Assembly: GCA_027578815.1 (NCBI GenBank)
Contig: JANBTH010000573.1
Location: 1 to 14,593 of the forward strand
Reading direction: 5' to 3'
Length of the DNA: 14,593 nucleotides
Source of the DNA: Coemansia sp. RSA 1804
Taxonomy: Eukaryota; Kickxellomycota; Kickxellomycetes; Kickxellales; Kickxellaceae
Shown here: positions 7,842-14,593 of the stretch, piece after piece
Layout: each line of letters begins with the position of its first letter
Position numbering within the stretch: position 1 is the first letter of the stretch
The notes under the pieces: generated by a model
Databases searched by the model: none
What the model was told of the DNA's origin: nothing
The model's input: the letters and a program-made list of their open reading frames with translations, nothing else
Translations under genes and position numbers: made by a program

Positions 7842-9083
7842 TCAGGGCTTGCGGAAGAGGTTGAGCGAGTAGTACTTGCGCGAGTCAAGCCACCCAATCG
7901 CATATGTCAGCCCTGTGGCATCAGCAAGCTTTTTGGCGTCATTCGGGCCATACTTGTGCGACGACTCGATATAGATTCGTTCACCGCGCTTGAGCACAAT
8001 GTTGTAGCTGTTGCCACAGACCTCCTTGACCTGGGTCCTTATGCTTTCGGGCCATTGCAAAAGCATGTTCTCCCGTGCCTCAAGGAATGCGTTGTGTCTG
8101 CCGGTAACCTCATCATATTCGCCAAAGTATTCAAACTTGTTGATGTCAATAAACGGCTTTGGTGTGCTGCCATTGGATCTTGCCCGTGTCTCGGGCGCCA
8201 CCAGATCCTCCTGCTTTGCTTGGGCATAGGCGGCTACAATGTTGCTGGCATGGGACAGCGCATTGAGCTCAAACGCCGCTGTGACGCCCTGCGCATCGTG
8301 GTACGCATCCATTATAATTGAGGGCTCTTTTTGCAGATCCATACCAATCATGATCGAGTCCTGCTTGTTCATAACGCTGTCTACGATTCCAGACAGCATC
8401 TCCGTGGCGCTTTCGTATGTGTAGTTTCCCATTGAGGAGCCGAGCCATACGATAGTCTTACGGCGGGACGACTTTTTAAAGTGGCTCATAACCTCTTCGT
8501 AGGTGCCGCACAGGGCAACAAAGGACACGTTTGACATTTGTGGGGATAGGCCTTCCATCGAGTCGTGGAGCGGCTGTGGCATAACGTCAATGGCATAGTA
8601 GGTAACTCCTGTACGCTGCTTGTTTAGTGCATCAAGCAGAATCTTAGTCTTGCGCAGAGAGCCACATCCAAGCTCGATGACGTCAGAGTCATTCGGGATC
8701 TCGGCCACAATCTCCTGAATCTTTGTCTCAAGGATGTCAATCTCACTTGCGGCTGGGTAGTACTCTGGCGTATATGTGATGCGGTCATACAGCTCAAGAC
8801 CACGGTCGTCGTAGAGAAGAACGGTCGGAAGTGAGCGGTACTCGGGACCGGTAGTTCCTGCCAGAGCCTTGCGTGTTGTGATGCCGCCAACAATGTCTTT
8901 CAAAAGCGATGGCATTTGGTCCTGTCCGTCTTGAGTGCTTGCAGTGCGGTAGTCGAGGAACCTGTAGGTTGTGGCAACACCGTCGCTGGAGCTGGAGCTG
9001 GAGCTGGAGCTGCTAGTATTGCTGCCTGTTTCCCGCACTGGGGCGTTCACCTTGGTGGGTTCTGGATCGACGACAGTAGCCAT
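7842..9083 (-). CDS. EgtD-like histidine-specific, SAM-dependent methyltransferase (Egt1 N-terminal domain type, standalone)
   Basis: This 413-residue protein matches the family that trimethylates histidine to hercynine, the first step of ergothioneine synthesis. Motifs in order are LPTVLLYDDRG (85-95), EYYP (107-110), SAM site ELGCGSLRKT (137-146), AID (164-166), WLGSSMGN (213-220) with the family Asn, DLQKEP (249-254) followed by Y261 and GVTAAFELN (266-274), and a final IESSHKYG (372-379). Its E-x-S matches the histidine-contact pair of bacterial EgtD. The N-terminal 50 residues are extra and hold a run of ten Ser. Fungal Egt1 fuses this domain to an EgtB sulfoxide synthase; here the frame stops and no EgtB follows. 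It may therefore make only hercynine, or act on another amino acid as the related EasF enzymes do. The frame is open to 9185, but that start would lie about 20 bases from the TATA box. The ATG at 9083, with A at -3 and G at +4, is chosen. Confidence 0.85.
   Translation of the reverse strand: MATVVDPEPTKVNAPVRETGSNTSSSSSSSSSSDGVATTYRFLDYRTASTQDGQDQMPSLLKDIVGGITTRKALAGTTGPEYRSLPTVLLYDDRGLELYDRITYTPEYYPAASEIDILETKIQEIVAEIPNDSDVIELGCGSLRKTKILLDALNKQRTGVTYYAIDVMPQPLHDSMEGLSPQMSNVSFVALCGTYEEVMSHFKKSSRRKTIVWLGSSMGNYTYESATEMLSGIVDSVMNKQDSIMIGMDLQKEPSIIMDAYHDAQGVTAAFELNALSHASNIVAAYAQAKQEDLVAPETRARSNGSTPKPFIDINKFEYFGEYDEVTGRHNAFLEARENMLLQWPESIRTQVKEVCGNSYNIVLKRGERIYIESSHKYGPNDAKKLADATGLTYAIGWLDSRKYYSLNLFRKP
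8985..9008 (-). repeat. Hexanucleotide repeat (GCTGGA x4) encoding poly-Ser
   Basis: Four perfect hexamers, read TCCAGC on the coding strand, encode most of a ten-serine run at residues 24-33 of the methyltransferase. The tract lies before the catalytic domain and can vary in length without shifting the frame. Confidence 0.9.
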
Positions 9084-9202
9084 GGTTGAATGAACTGAAG
9101 AAAGATGGGAATAGATGTAATCTACAGAAAGGAAAAAAAAGAATGGACTGCTCGTTTCTCCTGGAGAAGGCAAGTTGGCTGGCAAGGCAAAGCTCCTCTT
9201 TC

Positions 9203-9211
9203 TTTTTTATA
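9203..9211 (-). promoter_or_regulatory. TATA box of the methyltransferase gene
   Basis: TATAAAAAA on the minus strand lies 120 bases before the ATG at 9083. Transcription would start near 9170-9180, leaving a leader of about 90 bases. That leader contains pyrimidine-rich stretches ending in AG. The position argues against use of the in-frame upstream ATG at 9185. Confidence 0.6.
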
Positions 9212-9615
9212 CCCAGGGCGGCTGGGTGGATTCACTGTTGGCTTACGTGACTTGGAGCAACAGACAGGCCTAGGGCAGCCGGCGCTTCACTTGAATGTGC
9301 GGAGACGGGAAGGGGATGGCCGGAAGGACTAGAAGACGGGGAGACACATCTTTTCGCTTTTCCTTTCTTCTTTCTGCATCGCGTCATCTTTTAATGGAAC
9401 AGATGACTTGTTTCCGGTTATTAAACACCCTGACCCGCTCGGCTTCTAACAGTCTCTCTCCGCAATGCGGATGCTTTTTCTGTGGACCTGGAAGGGGTGT
9501 TTCTAGCAGCGCTCCAGCTCAGATCGTTCAAAGAGAGTGAGGAATCCACCGCACAGTTCACTATGATGCAAATCGCTTTTGCAGCATAATTGAATGCACA
9601 AAGTGTGTTGATTAG

Positions 9616-9637
9616 GTGTGTGGTTCACACACACGTG
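9616..9637. promoter_or_regulatory. Short hairpin next to a CACGTG E-box
   Basis: GTGTGTG (9616-9622) and CACACAC (9626-9632) form a perfect 7-base inverted repeat with a 3-base loop. The last C also starts the palindrome CACGTG at 9632-9637. CACGTG is the bHLH site used by Cbf1/Pho4-type factors in fungi. It lies about 550 bases upstream of the methyltransferase ATG. Use of the site is inferred from motif identity only. Confidence 0.3.
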
Positions 9638-10040
9638 CTACACACATCATCGTGCAGAATGCCTGAATTAGAAAAATAAAATGTATCCGGTGGAATAAAA
9701 ATCCTGGCCGCCCCAGTCAACACAGTTCACAAAACAGCTTTTTCTTTTCCTTCTTCTTTTCTGAATAAATCTCAAAGTCTCGCCAGAATACAGTATTAGG
9801 CAATAGAGAAATATATGGCGGGATACAGCACGTTGAGACTGCTATTAAAGTGTTTCTTTAGAGGCCACTCATGAAGCATATTGTTCTAGGACCCCAGTGC
9901 TCTGCATTCAAACGCTTGCCACCTGCGTGTGCATGATGAAATTCGCAAAGTAAAAGTAGCAAGAATCCAAAGTTTCCTTGGAATGCAAAAGTCTCGGCCT
10001 TTCGTTTTTCTCTTTGCTGCAGCTCCACCCACATTTGTTA

Positions 10041-10056
10041 TTGCTTGCTTGCTTGC
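10041..10056. repeat. TTGC tandem repeat
   Basis: Four TTGC units in tandem, the last changed by one base, lie in non-coding DNA. This is a simple microsatellite with no visible function. Confidence 0.7.
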
Positions 10057-11499
10057 CTGTGCATGAAGCGAGACACCAAGTAATGGGTGGTCTGTTTGTG
10101 CAGAATAGTTTGAATAGTTGGATGTCGCTCTTAGAAGGCTGCTGCCAATTCAAGAGGGGTGTGTCTATGCGGCAATAGGACGCTGGAAAGCTGTATGTCA
10201 AGTGCAATCTTTGCTTTCATTTTTCTATTCAAGCCATATAATCCCTACTATTCTTTCAAAGCTTGGACATGTATTGAAAGGGCGCAATGATCTCTCCAAC
10301 AATTGATGTTCACAGAATGGCGATGTGCTTAATTTTCCTGCAGCTGTGTGAATTTACGAACAACGAGTTATTCTGCCATCTGCCATGGACTGGTGCCGTA
10401 TTCTCATTGTGTAATTGAAAGCCGGCATGACATTGCATAAGTTCTTATCTGTTGAAGATTGCATGAGACAAACGATCCAGTAAAGCGACACCCATTTCTT
10501 TGGTTAAGTCTTCGAGTATATGTATCTGTTGTTTGTTCTGGCAATTGTGACATGTTTTTCTTGATTCCAGTGTAAATTATGAAGTCTTTTGAAGAAAGAA
10601 AAAATACTACGGACAAGCTGTACCGTTCTTTTTTCCTGCTCAAATCTAAACATTTACTTGTTCGTTCCATTACTCTCTTTTCCTCTCTAGCTCTTCAGCC
10701 TCTTTGTTCTTGCATTGGTTGACAGCAAAGCTGTTTCTTGAAGACTTGCTTTTTCTTTCGTGTACTTGAGCTTTGTCCAACGAGGCGTACGCTACAAACA
10801 AACATATTGGGTTCATTGCAAAATGGGCGGATAAGAATGACATGGGTGGCAAACAGATGAGAGTATTATTGCAACCCCTTTTCCATCGCTTTTTTTTTGC
10901 AGTTGGAAGAGCTTACATCCCCCAAACATACTACTCTATCGATAACCCAGCATTGCGGACAAAGTGAACATGAAAATTATGCGGTTGGTCGTGTCAAATG
11001 CAAAGAGTCCGCTCTAGACATGCCAGAGGATTAAGTAAGAGTGAGGTCGAAAAAATAGCTTCAGAGTCCAGGTCTCAACTTTTTTCTTGTCTTTCTTGGA
11101 CTTTTTATTTTTAGCACTTGCGTTATTTATCGCTTCTTTTCAGATTCCCATGCTTGAATAGTTTTCACAAAGTACACATTAAGAGTTCTATATGTTGGGA
11201 GATCTTACATAAAATAGAGCCTATACAGTCATAGTGTATGCTATATATTCTTTCAATATTTATTCGTTTATTATCTTTTTGAGGCTGGCCCAGGTGCTGC
11301 AAATAGCTTGCCAACGTCTACTTTTGGCCTCTTTTATTTCCTTTCCTCTTTATTATCACATTCCAATTTACCCCTACTTTTCCAAGGATCCTACTATTAT
11401 CTCCAGACTGAAAGAGAGCCGCAATAGCCAAATATCCATCCAGTATTTTAAAAACCATAGAAAAAGGTCACACAGTTGAATACCATCAGCTCGTTTACA

Positions 11500-12387
11500 A
11501 TGTCCAGCGTTACCAGCAGCACTACGAAATCCGCTGGAAAGCGTAAGAGAAGTGGGACCATGACATATCGCCGGTTCCACAAGGAGGAGATGAAGCGTAT
11601 CAAGTTGGCGGATCCATCTCTTCCTCAGACAAAAGTATTTACCCAGGCAGCGTTGAACTGGAAAACTAGTCCGCTGAACCCAAACTACCAAGGCGATTCG
11701 GCCTCGGTTCCTTCGGATGCAGCTGCTCCGGCTGCTGCTGCCCCGGTCTCTTCTACCCCGGTTGCTGCTGCTTCGGTTCCTGCTGCTTCGGTTCCTGCTG
11801 CTGCTGCTGCTGCTGGTGTTGGCAATGTTACTTCAGAACAAATACCAACAAAACCAACAGAATTGAGTACTCCACAACCAGTGGCTGCTGCGTCTGCTAT
11901 CCCAGGCAATGTTGCTTCCGGCAAAGAGCAGACTGTTAGTAAGTCCGCATCCACAGATACCAGCAACATCGGGTACTCTGTTCCCAAAGAAAAAGAGTCC
12001 CATGTGCCAAGGGTCGATGAACAGAACAAAACAAGCCCTTCTTCAGGGGTTGAGGAATTTGGCTGGGTTCTTTTGGAAAAGCCCACCCCGGATGTTCCAT
12101 CTGGAACTGTAGAGCCTTTTGCGTCATTTAGCAACACTCCAAGGAACATTGGACCTGGTGTTGGGTTCAGCGAGAACAGACAAACAGCTCCAGCAGCCGC
12201 TGGGACTAACCCGGCACAACCACTGGCACCTGCCAACGACCCCCATCCCGCTCAGACAGGGAAAATCGCCGATGACGTCAGAAATCGTCAGAACGACAGA
12301 AACGAGAACGATGGCAAAGCGTCTATTGAAAAGATGTCCTCGATGGTTGCCCACACCGTTCCTGGAGCACTAACTGTAGCAAAGTAA
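11500..12387 (+). CDS. YABBY/HMG-box-like domain protein with low-complexity tail
   Basis: This 295-residue protein is probably nuclear and DNA-binding. A basic KRKR cluster (14-17) precedes a YABBY/HMG-like segment at about 19-62: a Tyr-Arg-Arg-Phe start, KEEMKRIK (28-35), a Pro-containing turn, then a second helix KVFTQAALNW (45-54) and a P-L-N-P ending. This pattern follows the YABBY helix pair (F-I-K-E-E-I-Q-R-I-K, then A-F-S-x-A-A-K-N-W), a divergent HMG-box-like fold. The zinc finger of plant YABBY proteins is absent. The rest (63-295) is low complexity: an Ala/Pro/Val region at 71-106 encoded by GCT-rich repeats, then polar sequence with one hydrophobic-aromatic patch, FGWVLLEKP, near 187-195. 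The frame extends upstream to a TTG at 11476, but the first ATG is at 11500. A role in transcription or chromatin is inferred from the domain. Confidence 0.75.
   Translation: MSSVTSSTTKSAGKRKRSGTMTYRRFHKEEMKRIKLADPSLPQTKVFTQAALNWKTSPLNPNYQGDSASVPSDAAAPAAAAPVSSTPVAAASVPAASVPAAAAAAGVGNVTSEQIPTKPTELSTPQPVAAASAIPGNVASGKEQTVSKSASTDTSNIGYSVPKEKESHVPRVDEQNKTSPSSGVEEFGWVLLEKPTPDVPSGTVEPFASFSNTPRNIGPGVGFSENRQTAPAAAGTNPAQPLAPANDPHPAQTGKIADDVRNRQNDRNENDGKASIEKMSSMVAHTVPGALTVAK
11719..11817 (+). repeat. GCT-rich triplet repeats encoding an Ala/Pro tract
   Basis: Runs of GCT alternate with repeats reading CCGGTT or TCGGTTCCT, including two tandem copies around 11774-11803. They encode Ala-rich sequence (about residues 74-106) with Ser-Val-Pro spacers. 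The tract appears to have grown by slippage and local duplication. It is outside the putative DNA-binding segment. Confidence 0.85.
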
Positions 12388-12714
12388 TCCAGTGGTGGGC
12401 TTTGGCAATGTCAAACCGATGTTTGCTAGTCATCAAGGTTGAGCTCCAGCTCCCAGTGTACTTGCTAAGCGCTCACATCTCTTTCCAGGTCTTTTTTAGT
12501 TTTATTTTTGCGATTGCCTCTTTATCTGCGCACCATTCCATCCATCTGTTCAATACGAGTACTATGATCTCTTGGGTTAGCGGCTCTATTTCTGGAGGTA
12601 TATATATATTTATCATATTCTACAAATTCCAAAGTACAAAATGAATAAAAGAGAAAGGGAATTCACTACATAATCACAACTAGTCACTGCTTTATATAGA
12701 ATATGTTTTTCCGG
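12388..12714. other. Convergent 3' regions with poly(A)-type signals and an intron-like acceptor
   Basis: The region lies between two facing stop codons. AATAAA occurs on the plus strand at 12644-12649 and on the minus strand at 12501-12506, both plausible poly(A) signals. A branch-like GCTAAGC followed by a pyrimidine tract and CCAG, ending near 12488, looks like a 3' splice site in the 3' UTR. The open frame at 12402-12644 has no ATG start and is not called. Confidence 0.45.
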
Positions 12715-13107
12715 TCAGCCATCCTGAATAGCTTCTGTAATCTTCCTTGGACGGATACCAAGAGCGTGTGCTGTTTGCTTTGCATGCTTCCTTAGCTGGC
12801 TGAGCTCCTTGGCCGATGGAGCGCCGCTGCTGAAAACCCAGTCGTTGGCTGTGACATCAATGCTGCCCATCCTCCGGACAGCAACGGGCTTTGAGATCTC
12901 TTGTTTTTTTATCTCCTCAGGCAGTACAAAGTCCGAGGCCTGCGTATATATGACCCCTTTACCTTCGGATCTTCCTTGAGCGTATTGTTTACCGCTCGGC
13001 TGCTTCTTGTTCCTTCCGTCCCTCTTATTCTGCTGGAGATGATTGTGGTGACGAAAGTAGTGCTCCTTAAACGACTCTAAAGGCGAGCTAATTTTTTGCA
13101 AGACCAT
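12715..13107 (-). CDS. Small protein of unknown function (130 aa)
   Basis: I do not recognise this 130-residue protein. The first 50 residues are basic and polar (His, Lys, Arg, Gln, Gly) with no membrane segment. The second half looks folded. It has an aromatic strand-like stretch, NDWVFSSG (88-95), then a charged helix, KELSQLRKHAKQTAHALG (100-117), and ends with RPRKITEAIQDG. The helix-then-short-motif ending suggests a small nucleic-acid or ribosome-associated protein, but this is a guess. The ATG at 13107 has G at +4 but C at -3. It converges with the YABBY-like gene. Regular amino-acid composition and a single ATG-to-stop frame support it as real; a further exon upstream cannot be excluded. 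Confidence 0.6.
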   Translation of the reverse strand: MVLQKISSPLESFKEHYFRHHNHLQQNKRDGRNKKQPSGKQYAQGRSEGKGVIYTQASDFVLPEEIKKQEISKPVAVRRMGSIDVTANDWVFSSGAPSAKELSQLRKHAKQTAHALGIRPRKITEAIQDG

Positions 13108-13125
13108 GGGATGTTTCTTTGAATA

Positions 13126-13146
13126 GGTTGGTAGGTAGGTAGGTTA
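13126..13146. repeat. GGTA tandem repeat in the leader of the 130-aa gene
   Basis: GGTTGGTAGGTAGGTAGGTTA is a short tetranucleotide run 20-40 bases before the start codon of the minus-strand gene. It reads as ACCT repeats in that transcript if the leader includes it. Confidence 0.75.
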
Positions 13147-13650
13147 CTTTGCGGAAATAAGTACGGATCACAATAAAAGTTTCTTTTCTTTTTGGGAACA
13201 ATAAAGGAAATAAAGTACGTAGACAGGAAAAAGTAGAGTAAAAGAACGCTTCGGTGTTACAAACGCCTAGAATCGGAATTTAAGCGCCAGCGGAGCGAGC
13301 TAGGGGGTAAAACTCGCACCACTGTTTATTGCGGTAAAACAAATAAGCGTGACAGAGGTCATCAAATACCTCAATCCGCAAGAAAAGAAGAATAAAACAG
13401 TAGTCTGTGTGAAAAAGCTTATTTTCTTTATTTTCGTCAGCGTGAGCAAAGACCATCTCCGTCTTCCATCATAAAGACCTCAGTCATGTGGTGTTTGCGG
13501 GTTTTGTTAGCAAGTGCTTTTTTATTTTAACCATTTTCAGGTTTGCAGCAGCATTTTTGTTGCGGCATTGAGGCAAGGGAACAAACGACTTTTCAAGTCG
13601 AAAAGGAAAGAACCCTGTAAACACAAATGTCACGACATTGTTAATGCGGA

Positions 13651-13684
13651 CATCCACAAGGCGCTTACTTGTGCATTGTGGATG
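13651..13684. repeat. Perfect 9-base inverted repeat (possible hairpin)
   Basis: CATCCACAA at 13651-13659 pairs perfectly with TTGTGGATG at 13676-13684 across 16 bases. A nested ACAAG (13656-13660) and CTTGT (13668-13672) offer an alternative pairing. It could be a hairpin in an RNA or a dimer binding site, or chance. Confidence 0.6.
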
Positions 13685-14593
13685 GCATAAGCGACATACA
13701 GACTCTTGTAACCAACATCATCATATGCCCGATCTATCTCAAACACTCACCCACGGGGCCTAGGCAATTCAGCAATTTCAGGTAATGAATGGCAGGGGTG
13801 CTGATATGTAATAAGTGAATCACACCTGTTATTTAGACGTACTTGGGCGTGTTGATATGATATAGAGTTTGTTTCAAGTGAGTAACATTTTTATTTACAT
13901 TTTTTAACCAAGTGAAAAAGGCTTGTTTTTTTTGTGCTAGAGACGCCTGGACACAAAAAGTCATGTGCTCCAATAAAAAAGTCGTTTCTGGATGACCTAT
14001 TTTCTGCTTGGATCGCAATATCCGTGTATCAATGTAATGCAGCTCTCATGCACTAGCCAGCCAACAGCAAGGTATTATTTTCGATATCCGTTTTGTTGCA
14101 CTGGCACGTGAGGGTATTTTTAGATACAAGTGTAAAAAGGTGATCGGATACGTAGGGCTCGTAATATACCTCGTATCTGATATGTTGTGCCATATGATCT
14201 TTATTTCTTGGAACAAAAGTGTCTTTTTCGCAACTACTTTAAAGAAATTAGAACATATCCAATATGTGCTGGTGGTAGCTCCCTTAGAAACCTGCTTTGT
14301 CAACATACATGCAATAAAAACAGCAAATAACAATATTACAGAAGCTGCTTGGCAATCTCCGTGTACACACAGACAGCCAAGGATGCCAAAAAGCGGCCAA
14401 GAATAAACAAGGCTGTTGTTGCACACGCGTCGCTTCCTTTTAGAAGGCTGCAGCATCAGCAGCTCACACAAGCACACATGTTTTAGATGAAAAGGCAAAC
14501 AACAACCATCATCCCGTCCTGTGTGGATAATTCTGGAACGTTTGGTGAGAAAGGAAAATAAAAAATGTGCCTTGTTGGATGTTGTCAACAGAA

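Larger units (their letters stand above)
9084..11499. other. 2.4 kb intergenic region
   Basis: This is the largest gap in the window. No frame here has a start codon, length and motif that support a gene. The left end holds the methyltransferase promoter, including its TATA box. A GT/CA hairpin beside a CACGTG palindrome lies at 9616-9637, a TTGC tandem run at 10041-10056, and a splice-acceptor-like T-tract ending in GCAG at 10890-10902 with 43 open codons after it. The right end is the promoter and leader of the next gene. No tRNA-type B box or transposon end was found by eye. Confidence 0.5.
13108..14593. other. Intergenic region with no supported gene
   Basis: The first part is the promoter of the minus-strand 130-residue gene, AT-rich with the GGTA run. 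A 9-base inverted repeat lies at 13651-13684. The last 550 bases are open on the minus strand to the window edge (14046-14593) and partly open on the plus strand (14140-14406), but neither translation shows a motif. A second CACGTG is at 14105-14110. No tRNA or transposon end is seen. Confidence 0.5.

Noticed and set aside
9083..9185. In-frame upstream ATG adding 34 residues to the methyltransferase
   Set aside because: It lies only about 20 bases from the TATA box, so it is probably upstream of the transcription start; the added residues are unlike the family and the ATG at 9083 has better context.
9978..10306. Small overlapping frames on both strands in the 2.4 kb gap
   Set aside because: Short, mutually overlapping, with random composition and no motif.
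8670..12290. Two copies of TGACGTCA in a shared 13-base context (CGATGACGTCAGA) resembling CRE sites
   Set aside because: One lies inside the methyltransferase coding region and the other inside the YABBY-like coding region, in unrelated peptides; coincidence in codon use is enough.
12402..12644. 80-codon frame after the YABBY-like gene encoding a membrane-like segment, possibly an added exon
   Set aside because: A splice from the end of the upstream gene (donor overlapping its stop codon) reaches the next exon in the wrong phase and soon stops, and no other good donor was found.
13511..13690. 59-codon open stretch, with a signal-peptide-like ATG frame just upstream at 13486
   Set aside because: No start codon is in frame and no consensus donor joins the two; an open stretch of this length is common by chance.
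1..14593. tRNA, rRNA, CRISPR, insertion sequence or LTR element
   Set aside because: Reading both strands by eye found no T-loop consensus with matching arms, no regularly spaced repeats and no paired terminal repeats with a transposase or polymerase frame.

Overview
The window looks like nuclear DNA of a filamentous, probably early-diverging fungus. The genes are eukaryotic in form: one gene is broken by a GT-AG intron, start codons are mostly in good Kozak context, promoters are pyrimidine-rich and intergenic gaps are long and AT-rich. Several families are typical of fungi: a NADPH oxidase/ferric reductase-type flavocytochrome, a Dur3-like sodium:solute symporter, a methyltransferase like the N-terminal part of Egt1, and a GPI-anchored Ser/Thr-rich wall protein. 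A gene with a YABBY/HMG-like domain suggests Kickxellomycotina, Mucoromycota or relatives, but this placement is inference only.

Layout, left to right. 1-911 is leader or promoter sequence. 912-3179 (+) encodes a 755-residue NOX-like haem/FAD/NADPH flavocytochrome with a very long insertion before its NADPH lobe. 3180-4254 is intergenic and ends in a CT-rich promoter. 4255-5889 (+) encodes an SSS-family transporter with a Ser/Arg repeat tail. 5890-6518 is intergenic. 6519-7561 (+) is a two-exon gene for a secreted, probably GPI-anchored protein. It converges on 7842-9083 (-), a standalone EgtD-like histidine-specific methyltransferase with a clear TATA box. 9084-11499 is a 2.4 kb gap with no gene I can defend. 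11500-12387 (+) encodes a nuclear-type protein with a YABBY/HMG-like N-terminus and a low-complexity tail. It converges on 12715-13107 (-), a 130-residue protein I do not recognise. 13108-14593 has no convincing gene, although an open frame runs off the right edge.

The genes are separate single-gene transcription units. Two encode redox-related proteins (a ROS-type oxidase and an Egt1-like methyltransferase), two are membrane proteins and one is a surface protein. I see no evidence of an operon, biosynthetic cluster, mobile element, CRISPR array, tRNA or rRNA. The most notable features are the roughly 175-residue insertion and altered CGP motif in the NOX-like protein, the methyltransferase lacking its usual sulfoxide-synthase partner domain, the fungal YABBY-like protein, and the intron-spanning surface protein.
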